This document shows, piece by piece, positions 7,622 through 15,098 of a stretch of 32,707 nucleotides of DNA (position 1 is the stretch's first letter; the number at the start of each line of letters is the position of its first letter). The stretch is from a bacterium (lineage in GTDB: Bacteria; Desulfobacterota; UBA8473). The DNA lies in assembly GCA_009773075.1 (NCBI GenBank), contig WOUX01000001.1, forward strand, positions 5,990 to 38,696, read 5' to 3'. A program made the position numbers and the translations under genes. Below the pieces are notes generated by a model. The model was given only the letters and a program-made list of their open reading frames with translations, ran no database searches and had not been told where the DNA came from.

Positions 7622-8584
7622 ATGCTTATCGATCTCCAGGGCCAGATTGAAAGAATCACCTACACCAACGAGGAGAACGGCTTTACCATCGCCAAGGTCA
7701 AGGTGTATGGGCACAGTGACCTGGTAACAGTGGTGGGAAACCTGTTGGCTCCCAGGCCTGGAGAAGTCATCAAGATGAGGGGCGAGTGGGCCAACCATCC
7801 TAAATACGGCAAACAATTCAAGGCGACACATTGCAAATTCCTGGTTCCGGCCTCTGTTTACGGCATCGAAAAATACCTTGGTTCTGGCCTTATCAAGGGT
7901 ATAGGTCCCATCATTGCCAAGCGTATAGTGAATGAATTTGGGGAGCAGACCCTTGATATTATCGAGAATGACATTGAAAAATTAGCTCAGGTGGAGGGCA
8001 TTGGTAAAAAGCGGATTCAGATGATCAAAAAGGCCTGGGCAGAGCAGAAGGAGATCCGTGAGGTAATGCTTTTTCTCCAAACCCATGGGGTCAGCTCAGG
8101 CTACGCCACCAAGATTTTCAAACACTATGGCAATAGGTCAGTCGAGATATTGAAGGATAACCTCTATATCCTTCACCAGCTTGCCGATGATGGTCATATC
8201 TATTATCCTTACGAAAAACTTATAGAGAAGTGTCAGGAGATCCTCCAGATAGTCCAGGAGGTAACCATAACATTCGATGGCATGGACGTGGTTTACGATT
8301 ACACTGACATGGACGAGATCGTCCTGGCTTATGCGGTCTCAGTACACAAATCGCAAGGTTCTGAATATCCAGCTGTAGTTATACCCATTCTGACTCAGCA
8401 TTATGTGCTTTTGCAAAGAAATTTAATTTACACTGGGGTAACAAGAGGAAGAAAGCTGGTGGTGATGGTTGGCACCAGAAAGGCCCTGGCAATTGGTGTT
8501 AAAAATAAGAAAACGCAGAATCGTTATACGTATCTGAAACGCAGGCTAAACCTTCAATTATCAGGTAATTGTTTTGTAAATTGA
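7622..8584 (+). CDS. recD2: RecD2-like helicase with two internal in-frame deletions (probable remnant)
   Basis: RecD2 is normally an SF1B 5'-3' DNA helicase of about 720-740 residues. Here 320 residues remain in one open frame. Residues 1-75 are the N-terminal OB-like domain (IERITYTNEENGFTIAKVKV). About 80-175 are the helix-hairpin-helix region (LIKGIGPIIAKRIV, VEGIGKKRIQMIKKAW). Around residue 181 the frame jumps from the NPYRLA region straight to LYILHQLADDGHIYYP, losing about 40 residues. Near residue 213 it jumps again into the C-terminal domain with motif V (YAVSVHKSQGSEYPAVV) and motif VI (YTGVTRGRKLVVMVG). Walker A, the DE-box and the other central helicase motifs are missing, so ATPase activity should be lost. 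The frame is unbroken, so a truncated DNA-binding protein could still be made. No strong Shine-Dalgarno is seen. Confidence 0.85.
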   Translation: MLIDLQGQIERITYTNEENGFTIAKVKVYGHSDLVTVVGNLLAPRPGEVIKMRGEWANHPKYGKQFKATHCKFLVPASVYGIEKYLGSGLIKGIGPIIAKRIVNEFGEQTLDIIENDIEKLAQVEGIGKKRIQMIKKAWAEQKEIREVMLFLQTHGVSSGYATKIFKHYGNRSVEILKDNLYILHQLADDGHIYYPYEKLIEKCQEILQIVQEVTITFDGMDVVYDYTDMDEIVLAYAVSVHKSQGSEYPAVVIPILTQHYVLLQRNLIYTGVTRGRKLVVMVGTRKALAIGVKNKKTQNRYTYLKRRLNLQLSGNCFVN

Positions 8585-8625
8585 AAAACCTGGAGCTACT
8601 TACGACTTCCTAACTTACCTGATAA
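8558..8625. repeat. 11-bp inverted repeat across the 3' end of the recD2 remnant
   Basis: TTATCAGGTAA at 8558-8568 is mirrored exactly by TTACCTGATAA at 8615-8625, with 46 bases between. One arm lies within the last codons of the recD2 remnant. It lies downstream of genes on both strands (the recD2 remnant on plus, the zinc-ribbon gene on minus), so it could end transcripts or mark a past rearrangement. Confidence 0.35.
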
Positions 8626-8767
8626 CCTTCATCTCAAATGAACCACCTGGAAATTATTAACCCAACATACAAGGCTTCAGCTATACCATCCAGTCTCCAG
8701 GCCTACCCCCGCTGGTATATCCACAAAAATTACAGTACCACATACTGGCACTTTCGTCTGCCTCAGC

Positions 8768-8953
8768 TCAGAAATTGGCGTCTTTCCTCTCTGTCCAGGG
8801 TCTTGGTCCTGTTCTCATTAAGAGCGGATTAAATTCATAGGCACGCATTCTCACAAAATCTTCCCCGCATTTGGGACATGGTTTTACCTGGGGTTCATCA
8901 GCCTCGTCTTTCTTTACCTTCTTGCAGTCCTTTTTATGAACAACACCATACAT
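8768..8953 (-). CDS. Small zinc-ribbon protein, cut short by an in-frame TGA
   Basis: A 61-residue frame on the minus strand. The start chosen is ATG 8953-8951, because GAGGTG lies at ideal spacing just upstream; a GTG at 8962 overlaps that site. Residues include a lysine-rich head (HKKDCKKVKKDEADE) and a first zinc knuckle CPKCGEDF. The frame stops at TGA (8770-8768). Reading on in the same frame gives 28 more codons to TAG (8683-8681), including a second knuckle WYCNFCGYTSGG. Together the two CxxC pairs would make a complete zinc ribbon of about 90 residues. So the gene is probably full length in relatives and interrupted here by a nonsense codon, or is read through. A sigma70-like promoter lies upstream at 8989-9017. 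Function unknown. Confidence 0.55.
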   Translation of the reverse strand: MYGVVHKKDCKKVKKDEADEPQVKPCPKCGEDFVRMRAYEFNPLLMRTGPRPWTERKDANF

Positions 8954-8988
8954 CTTCATCACCTCACAATAATATTAAATTTTTAAAC

Positions 8989-9017
8989 AATCTATCACAA
9001 AAGCATGGATATGTCAA
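8989..9017 (-). promoter_or_regulatory. Sigma70-type promoter, leftward (zinc-ribbon gene)
   Basis: On the minus strand TTGACA (9017-9012) and TAGATT (8994-8989) are 17 bases apart. The -35 is consensus and the -10 matches four of six. It lies about 36 bp upstream of the zinc-ribbon start codon and its GAGGTG site. Confidence 0.5.
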
Positions 9018-9039
9018 AAGAAAAAAGAACAGGTTTTTC

Positions 9040-9068
9040 TTGACACACAAAAATCTTTTACATATAAG
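9040..9068 (+). promoter_or_regulatory. Sigma70-type promoter, rightward (toward mltD)
   Basis: TTGACA at 9040-9045 and TATAAG at 9063-9068 are separated by exactly 17 bases. Only the last -10 base departs from consensus. It is divergent from the leftward promoter 23 bp away. The next clear rightward gene is mltD, some 300 bp downstream, so the transcript would have a long leader or carry the doubtful small frame at 9134. Confidence 0.6.
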
Positions 9069-9133
9069 CTAAAGTACGAAAGTGTTCCAGATGCTTTTCC
9101 TTGACTTTATTATAAATTTTGTTTAATCTATCT

Positions 9134-9307
9134 ATGTTAAAGTTAAATAGTGAAGAGATGCTTTTGCATAAACTGTCGAATGATAGTGCTTACAGGGCCA
9201 TGTTTACAGCGATTCTAAAGAACATTTGGGACACCATGTGTCGGCAGACCTGTTCTGTGAAATGTGAAGCATATTTCACTGAGATGGCTTTCAATTTGTC
9301 TTCCTAA
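9134..9307 (+). CDS. Doubtful small hypothetical protein (57 aa)
   Basis: The stretch 9069-9372 between a strong promoter and mltD holds one short frame, ATG 9134 to TAA 9307. The translation has three cysteines close together (MCRQTCSVKCEAYF) and no recognisable family. No Shine-Dalgarno precedes the ATG. An inverted repeat (GTGAAAT ... ATTTCAC) lies inside the frame near 9258-9280. It may be a small protein, a structured leader of mltD, or nothing; I list it because it is the only content of a 300-bp gap directly behind a good promoter. Confidence 0.2.
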   Translation: MLKLNSEEMLLHKLSNDSAYRAMFTAILKNIWDTMCRQTCSVKCEAYFTEMAFNLSS

Positions 9308-9372
9308 GAACACTTTATACTAACTTTATGAAAAAATTCAAAGGCCTCATTTAAGGCAAAGGAGTTTATTGT

Positions 9373-10866
9373 ATGTATAATGCTAGTGATATAGGTAAAA
9401 TATTGAGACCCATTGCAGTTACAAAGGTTAGTATTTTAGTCTTATTTGTCTCTATTTTTTCCACAGGATGGGTAAATGGGGATACAATAAAGAGCCTATC
9501 TAATAATGGGGGCATTCATTCTGATATTTATTCTGATAATTATGATTTTACACGTGAAGATAAACCTCCACCGTATTTATTAAGAGAAGAGGCCAATAAA
9601 GGACCCATCGCGGAAAGCAATGAACTTGACTACGAAAATCAAGATGTGATTTCTGAAAAGGGAAAGAAGTATGATATCCCCATTGTAGTTAATGAAAGTG
9701 TTGAGAATTTCATCCATTATTTTCAAACAAGCAGGAAGAAGGTCTTTTCGAGATGGCTGTCCATGGCATACAAGTATGTTCCAATGATGAAAGAGATATT
9801 CAGGAAAAATAGCTTGCCCGAGGATCTCGTCTATATGGCAATGATAGAAAGTGGATTTAACCCTAAGGCATACTCTCGTGCCCATGCCAGTGGACCCTGG
9901 CAGTTCATTAAAGGAACAGGGCAAAGATACGGAATGAGGGTTGACAGATGGATCGATGAGAGGAGGGACCCTGAAAAAGCCACCATAGCTGCAGCAAGAT
10001 ACTTGAAAAACCTTTATGATATGTTTGGTTGCTGGTACCTGGCTGCGGCCGCTTACAATGCAGGGGAGAACAAGATTGAGCAAGCGATTGAGAGATATAA
10101 CACCAAGGATTTCTGGGAGATAGCAAAGCATCCCTATCTAGCGAGAGAGACAAAGGACTATGTGCCTCAACTGATAGCCAGTGTAATCATAGCTAAGAAC
10201 CCTGAAAAATACGGTTTCGATGACATAGATTACAAGCTCCCATTTACATATAATAAAGTGCAAGTTACTGATACTACCAATCTAAAGGTCATTGCTAGGG
10301 CGTGTAAAACGGATTACGATACTATAAAGATGTTAAATCCTGAACTGAAAAAAGGATATACACCACCAAACTATCCTGACTATGAAGTTAAAGTTCCTAT
10401 CGGCAGAAAAGAAATATTTGCTAAAAGCCTTGTCAAAACAGAACCTAGCGATAGATCTGCCTTCATAAGACATACTGTCAAAAGGGGAGAAACTCTGTCA
10501 AGGATTGCCAGCCTATACGATACCGGTACAGGACCGATTATGCAGTTAAATAAGATAAAAAATCCAGGGAGTATAAAAACTGGAAGGACTATAATTATCC
10601 CTGTTGGAACTTCTAAAATTGCGAAAAGAGACACAGATAAAAAAAGAGGTTTCATCCTCAGTAAGGTTGCAAAAAAAGGATACTTGGACAATGAGAGAAA
10701 GGAGATAATATATACTGTAAGAAAAGGGGATACCCTATGGAATATTGCCCAGAGGTACGATCTAAAAACTTCAGAGATTCGATATTGGAATAAAATAGGG
10801 ATTAAAGATAATATACATCCAGGAACTAATTTAAAATTAATGGTAAAATTGGATCTAAATACCTAA
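9373..10866 (+). CDS. mltD: Membrane-bound lytic murein transglycosylase D-like protein with LysM domains
   Basis: This envelope enzyme cleaves the glycan strands of peptidoglycan, forming 1,6-anhydro ends. A hydrophobic export segment lies at about residues 17-33. The transglycosylase (SLT) domain spans about 125-260: catalytic Glu159 in YMAMIESGFNP, then AHASGPWQFIKGTG and YLAAAAYNAGENK. A degenerate LysM-like stretch at about 295-345 is followed by two clear LysM repeats near 365-410 (HTVKRGETLSRIASLYD) and 445-490 (YTVRKGDTLWNIAQRYD), which bind peptidoglycan. At 497 residues its size fits MltD. AAAGGAG precedes the ATG. Neighbouring degP and the MurU-type gene make this an envelope neighbourhood; its anhydro products are what recycling pathways consume. 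Confidence 0.93.
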   Translation: MYNASDIGKILRPIAVTKVSILVLFVSIFSTGWVNGDTIKSLSNNGGIHSDIYSDNYDFTREDKPPPYLLREEANKGPIAESNELDYENQDVISEKGKKYDIPIVVNESVENFIHYFQTSRKKVFSRWLSMAYKYVPMMKEIFRKNSLPEDLVYMAMIESGFNPKAYSRAHASGPWQFIKGTGQRYGMRVDRWIDERRDPEKATIAAARYLKNLYDMFGCWYLAAAAYNAGENKIEQAIERYNTKDFWEIAKHPYLARETKDYVPQLIASVIIAKNPEKYGFDDIDYKLPFTYNKVQVTDTTNLKVIARACKTDYDTIKMLNPELKKGYTPPNYPDYEVKVPIGRKEIFAKSLVKTEPSDRSAFIRHTVKRGETLSRIASLYDTGTGPIMQLNKIKNPGSIKTGRTIIIPVGTSKIAKRDTDKKRGFILSKVAKKGYLDNERKEIIYTVRKGDTLWNIAQRYDLKTSEIRYWNKIGIKDNIHPGTNLKLMVKLDLNT

Positions 10867-11050
10867 AAATCGGAAATCAAAAGTCGAGAGGCGTAAATAG
10901 AATAAAATCCATTCACAATTTCCTACTTCCGGTTTTTGATCCGCCTATATTTGTGTTATATGACATTATCATAAGCGGATTCGCCCAAAAGGAAATTTTT
11001 CGTTTTTCAGGACGGGCTATGCAGACTTCATGAAGGAACAGGGGGATATT

Positions 11051-12541
11051 ATGAAACACAGATATGGACTAAAGACTTTAATAGGGATAATTATAGCTTC
11101 GTTTGTAGTAGGTGTAATTGTGGCTTCAGAACTGAATTTGACACCCTCCTTAAAAGCTATTTCTACTTTTGGACAGGAAAAACACAAGAATAGTGAAAAC
11201 AAACCATCAACAGTGCCTGCTCAACTGCCGTCTTTTGTTGAACTGGCAAAAGAGTTAGAACCAGCAGTTGTCAACATCAGTACTACAAAGGTTATTCATA
11301 GGGGAAGGCAGGGATTTACACCTTTTCAGGGTCCTTTTGGTGAAAGAAGCCCTTTTAGAGACTTTTTCGATAAATTTTTTGAGGACATGGTTCCCAAGGA
11401 TTTCAAACAAACCAGTTTGGGTTCTGGGTTCATTATAGACAAGGATGGTTATATTTTGACCAATTACCATGTGATTCAAGGGGCAGATGAAATAAAGGTC
11501 AAACTCCAAAACGGAAAGGAGTTTAAAGCAGAAATAAAGGGGAAAGACTCCAAAACTGATCTGGCCTTAATAAAGATAAAATCATGGGGAAACCTGCCTG
11601 TAGTTAAGCTGGGCAACTCGGATGAATTACAGGTGGGGGAATGGGTGATGGCCATTGGAAATCCCTTCGGGCTTGATCATACAGTTACAGCAGGGATTGT
11701 AAGTGCTAAAGGAAGGATTATCGGAGCCGGCCCCTATGATAATTTTATACAGACTGATGCTTCTATAAATCCGGGAAATAGCGGAGGTCCCCTGATTAAC
11801 CTGAAAGGAGAGGTAATTGGCATTAATACCGCTATTATTTCCAGTGGGCAGGGGATAGGGTTTGCAATCCCGATTAATATGGCAAAGGGGCTTATCCCCC
11901 AACTCAAAGAAAAGGGAAAGGTAATCCGAGGATGGTTGGGTGTTGTAATACAGAAGGTCACTACTGAGATAGCAAAGTCATTCGGGTTGAAAGAGGCTGA
12001 AGGCGCGCTTGTTGCTGATGTTGAGGAAGGTGGTCCTGCGGATAAAGCAGGGATTAAGCAGGGAGACATAATAATAGAACTGGACGGGAAAAAGATCGAC
12101 GAGATGAATATGTTGCCAAGGCTTGTCGCAACTCTCAATGTGGGAAAGGAAGCAAAAGTAAAGATTATAAGAGATGGAAAGGAAAATACCTTAAAGGTAA
12201 TAATTGGAGAATTTCCAGAAAAGGAAATAGTTGCTTCAAGGGAACAAGCAGGAGAAAAACTGGGGATGGTAGTGCAAAATCTGACCCCGGATATTGCAAA
12301 ACAGTTTGGATACACGGGTGAAAGGGGGGTTTTGGTAACCGACGTTGTTGCAGGCAGCCCGGCAGATGAGGCTGGAATAAAACAAGGGGACCTGATAAAA
12401 GAGATAAACCGTAACCCTGTTAAAGATTTGGGAAATTATATGGCTATACTGAGCAAGGTAAAGGGAGATAGTCTTCTTCTGCTTATCAGGAGAGCCAATA
12501 GTGCACTATATGTAGTGCTTAAGATACCGGGAAAGGAATGA
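11051..12541 (+). CDS. degP: Periplasmic serine endoprotease, DegP/DegQ (HtrA) family
   Basis: An HtrA-type protease and chaperone of the periplasm that removes misfolded envelope proteins. The ATG at 11051 is preferred over 11030, because it follows AGGGGGA and starts directly with a signal/anchor (KHRYGLKTLIGIIIASFVV). The catalytic triad is complete: His140 in TNYHVIQGADE, Asp170 in DSKTDLALIKI, and Ser244 in NPGNSGGPLINLKG. Two PDZ domains follow, at about residues 280-370 (GWLGVVIQKV, GALVADVEEGGPADKAGI) and 395-490 (LGMVVQNLTP, GVLVTDVVAGSPADEAGI). 496 residues is normal for the Do family. It stands 184 bp after mltD and 25 bp before the broken kinase gene. No sigmaE-type promoter could be assigned with confidence. 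Confidence 0.95.
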   Translation: MKHRYGLKTLIGIIIASFVVGVIVASELNLTPSLKAISTFGQEKHKNSENKPSTVPAQLPSFVELAKELEPAVVNISTTKVIHRGRQGFTPFQGPFGERSPFRDFFDKFFEDMVPKDFKQTSLGSGFIIDKDGYILTNYHVIQGADEIKVKLQNGKEFKAEIKGKDSKTDLALIKIKSWGNLPVVKLGNSDELQVGEWVMAIGNPFGLDHTVTAGIVSAKGRIIGAGPYDNFIQTDASINPGNSGGPLINLKGEVIGINTAIISSGQGIGFAIPINMAKGLIPQLKEKGKVIRGWLGVVIQKVTTEIAKSFGLKEAEGALVADVEEGGPADKAGIKQGDIIIELDGKKIDEMNMLPRLVATLNVGKEAKVKIIRDGKENTLKVIIGEFPEKEIVASREQAGEKLGMVVQNLTPDIAKQFGYTGERGVLVTDVVAGSPADEAGIKQGDLIKEINRNPVKDLGNYMAILSKVKGDSLLLLIRRANSALYVVLKIPGKE

Positions 12542-12566
12542 TTTAGCTATTGTCTTAACCCCTCAA

Positions 12567-13160
12567 ATGCTTGATTCCACATTTCATTCAAAACTCAAAA
12601 AACAATTCAATATCCTTCTTAAAAAATCCTGCAATATAGATTTGCTAAAGATGGACTCCTTACCTGGGGATGCATCAAAGCGGAAGTATTTCCGCCTGTA
12701 TCATGATGGGGGAACTTTGATTGGTGTCTATGGGCAAGATGGCAAAGAAAATCGTTCTTTTATATATTTTTGCAAACACTTATACTCCCTGGGACTCCCC
12801 GTTCCCAGGTTGTACACAAGCAGTATTGATAAAGGGATATACATAATTGAAGACCTGGGAGATGAAACCCTTGCTGAAAGGATTTCATCTCCTTCTATAT
12901 CCAAAGAAGAGGTACTCTCCCTTTACACACAAAGTGCAAAAGACCTGGTTGATTTTCAGATTTTGGGCCATGTGGGTATTGATTATGAACATAATTGTCA
13001 CCAAAGCCCGGTGTTTGATCGAAAGAATATCGAAGATGACCTTCAATATTTTATGAATAATTTTTTTGTCCTGGCAGATAATTATTTAAAGATACCCGGA
13101 ATAGAAAATGAACTAAATAGATTAACAGACATTTTAGCAGGGAATAATGGTTCGCCCTGA
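12567..13160 (+). pseudogene. amgK: AmgK-like sugar kinase, N-terminal fragment (disrupted gene)
   Basis: This frame matches the N-lobe of the aminoglycoside-phosphotransferase-like kinases that phosphorylate N-acetylmuramic acid or GlcNAc at the anomeric position. Visible signatures are LPGDASKRKYFRLYHD, then GLPVPRLYTSS and the hinge IYIIEDLGDETLAERI. The frame ends at TGA 13158-13160, 197 residues in, just where the catalytic loop (HRDFxSxN, Brenner motif) should come. The rest of the protein continues in the +1-shifted frame from about 13141. Because the catalytic loop is missing altogether, the lesion is a small deletion that also shifts the frame, not a simple slip. It lies 25 bp after degP, upstream of the MurU fusion it would normally serve. 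Confidence 0.75.
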
Positions 13161-13677
13161 TAGGAGCCTCGGGTACGTTGACTTTCAAGCAGGTCGTCAG
13201 GGGCCGCTCCAATATGATGTTGCAACCCTACTCTATGCTTCTAAAGCAAATATCTCTGATGAAGAAAGAAAAATAATTTTATCCAGTTATTTAAATAAAT
13301 TAGAAATAGTAATAGCTTCTCGAAAAGATACAAAAGGAATTGGGAAAGTTTTGGATTCAGCAAGGCTGGTAACCCGTAATGACTTTATGCCCAACTATTA
13401 TTTTTTCGTCCTTTTTAGGATTTTACGGGCATTAGGGGTTTATCTGTTTTTGGCGGTTCAAGAGGGACACTGGAGGTTCTTAGAAGGGGTCCCTGAGGCA
13501 TCAAAGAACCTTATGAGTATTTTTTATGGACAAAGCTTCTTAGGTAAGACTTTTCCTCAACTTCAAAAATTTGCACAACGATTAAGTACAGAAGATGCCT
13601 TTCTGTCTCCAACGAAGTTGATAAGTTTAATTAGTTCACGCTGCCCCCCCCTTCCGCTACCTGAAGCAGGTATTTGA
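13147..13677 (+). pseudogene. amgK: AmgK-like sugar kinase, C-terminal fragment (disrupted gene)
   Basis: This is the C-lobe of the same kinase, in the other frame. It begins IMVRPDRSLGYVDFQAGRQGP, the metal-binding DFQ segment that normally sits some ten residues after the HRDFxSxN loop. It continues with LQYDVATLLYASKANIS and the helical tail NYYFFVLFRILRALGVYLFLA. The ATG at 13147 is a codon that is internal in intact relatives, with no Shine-Dalgarno. The C-terminus ends in a proline-rich tail at TGA 13675-13677, 10 bp before the MurU fusion start. Without the catalytic loop neither half can be an active kinase. A sequencing or assembly fault is the main alternative to a real deletion. 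Confidence 0.75.
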
Positions 13678-13687
13678 GTTTGATTCA

Positions 13688-14860
13688 ATGGATAATAAAT
13701 TGATTGTATTGATTTATAGCTTTGGTTTTAACTATTCCCATACCCTTGAGGATTCACATGGGAACGGCGGGTATGTGTTTGATTGCCGAGGGTTGCCCAA
13801 CCCAGGTAGGCAAAAAGAATTTCAGGAGTATAGTGGGCTGGATAAACCTGTTGTTGATTATCTTGAGGTTTGTCCAGAGGTTCATCGGTTTTACCACCTG
13901 ACTCTGGAGCTTGTAAAAAGTCATTGTGAGGTTTTTTCAGCCCGAGGATTTAAACATCTTACGGCATCTTATGGCTGTACTGGCGGACAGCATCGGTCGG
14001 TCTATATGGCTGAAAGGATGAAAAGGGACTTAGCTCTGGCAGGATTTAAGACCGAATGCATACATAAGGAGAGGTTCCGATGGAATATTGCCTTTGCACA
14101 GCCTTGTAGAAAGGCATTTATCTTAGCTGCTGGTCTGGGGACAAGGTTATTGCCTTTAACAAAGGAAGTGCCCAAGGCACTGATTAAACTGGGGGAAGAA
14201 GCAGTTATTGACGTGGTATCGAAGAAGCTGATTGAAGCAGGGGTACAAGAGATAGCCGTTAATACACATTATCTGAGTGAGCAAGTGGAGACTCACTTAA
14301 AGAATACGCACTTAAACTGTAACTTTACAACAGTACACGAACCTGACCTGTTGGATACCGGGGGAGGCTTAAAGAACACTGAAGGTTTTTGGGGAAGTGA
14401 GCCTTTCTTTATTCATAATGTAGACATCATAAATGAAACCGATCTAAAGTCAGTCTATCGCTATCACTTAGCATCAAAGAGCATGGTTACCTTAGTGCTC
14501 CAGGAGCGACCCTCAACAAACTATTTTGTTGTCGATTCTATAAATATTGTTTGTGGGCTTTACTATTCTCAAAAGGGTCTTATTGATATTCGAAGGCAGC
14601 TAAAAGGGCCGGTTAGATACCTAGCTTTTAGTGGGATTCATGTAATTTCACCTGAAATATTTAAGGAAATAAAAGAAACGGGAAAGTTCTCTATTATCAG
14701 CCTTTATCTGAGATTGATAGAAGAAGGTTTTTTGATCTCTGCATATATAGACAACGACAAATTTTTCGCCGATATCGGAAACCCTGAAGGTCTTAAAAAG
14801 GCTGTCGAGTGGCTCTCCGAATCGAAATCCTGTATCTTTTCCTCTAAATCCCCCGTGTGA
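13688..14860 (+). CDS. murU: RapZ C-terminal domain fused to MurU-like nucleotidyltransferase
   Basis: A two-domain protein of 390 residues. Residues 1 to about 130 match the C-terminal domain of RapZ: VLIYSFGFNY, YVFDCRGLPNPG, SGLDKPVVDYL, and the signature YGCTGGQHRSVYMAER (about 95-110). In Escherichia coli that domain binds glucosamine-6-phosphate. Residues from about 142 form a sugar-1-phosphate nucleotidyltransferase: AFILAAGLGTRLLPLTKEVPKALI with the GxGTR and PK motifs, FIHNVDII with the metal-binding Asp, and FADIGNPEGLKKA near the end. With an AmgK-type kinase directly upstream, the expected reaction is MurNAc-1-phosphate plus UTP to UDP-MurNAc, a cell-wall recycling step. The Shine-Dalgarno is weak and the gene sits 10 bp after the broken kinase. 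The role of the RapZ-like half is inferred. Confidence 0.88.
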   Translation: MDNKLIVLIYSFGFNYSHTLEDSHGNGGYVFDCRGLPNPGRQKEFQEYSGLDKPVVDYLEVCPEVHRFYHLTLELVKSHCEVFSARGFKHLTASYGCTGGQHRSVYMAERMKRDLALAGFKTECIHKERFRWNIAFAQPCRKAFILAAGLGTRLLPLTKEVPKALIKLGEEAVIDVVSKKLIEAGVQEIAVNTHYLSEQVETHLKNTHLNCNFTTVHEPDLLDTGGGLKNTEGFWGSEPFFIHNVDIINETDLKSVYRYHLASKSMVTLVLQERPSTNYFVVDSINIVCGLYYSQKGLIDIRRQLKGPVRYLAFSGIHVISPEIFKEIKETGKFSIISLYLRLIEEGFLISAYIDNDKFFADIGNPEGLKKAVEWLSESKSCIFSSKSPV

Positions 14861-14908
14861 AATCGCTTAAGGGATGGAGTTTTCTTGTAGGGGGACACCT
14901 GTTATGCC

Positions 14909-14937
14909 TTGACATTCCCTTGCTTAGGTATTATAAT
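14909..14937 (+). promoter_or_regulatory. Full-consensus sigma70 promoter upstream of smpB
   Basis: TTGACA at 14909-14914, a 17-base spacer and TATAAT at 14932-14937 give a perfect consensus promoter. It lies in the 238-bp gap after the MurU fusion and points to smpB, whose start is 161 bp downstream of the -10 box. The leader it would produce is long and contains no open frame I trust. A second TTGACA at 15040 has no convincing -10 partner. Confidence 0.72.
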
Positions 14938-15098
14938 AAATTGTATTTTAATCTTTCCGTTGAAGCATTCTTTCTTCCCTTATGTTTCAGGATATGAGAG
15001 TAATAAAATAAAGGGATTTGGGCAACAGCCCCTAAAGGATTGACATTGTACCTTTAAAAACATTGTAGGTTATATTTTTGTATATTTTTCCGATATAA

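Noticed and set aside
8768..8770. Selenocysteine insertion at the TGA of the zinc-ribbon gene
   Set aside because: There is no neighbouring Cys or other redox partner, the hairpin after the TGA is too close to fit the usual bacterial SECIS spacing, and no sel genes are in view. A nonsense mutation is simpler; kept only as a test in the findings.
8638..8832. Plus-strand frame of 64 codons after recD2
   Set aside because: It overlaps the better-supported minus-strand zinc-ribbon gene and has no family features or ribosome site.
9580..10131. Long minus-strand frame (183 codons) inside mltD
   Set aside because: It is antisense to a well-supported enzyme, has no ribosome site and no recognisable family.
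10871..10943. Terminator after mltD (ATCAAAA ... TTTTGAT with CGG/CCG)
   Set aside because: The arms are short, bulged and about 50 bases apart, so I could not support a stable hairpin.
13130..13165. Programmed frameshift joining the two kinase fragments
   Set aside because: No slippery sequence or following hairpin is evident, and the catalytic loop is missing in both frames, so a shift would not restore the enzyme.
15040..15075. Second promoter before smpB starting at TTGACA 15040
   Set aside because: The -10 position at 17 bases is TTGTAG, which matches poorly; the promoter at 14909 is far better.
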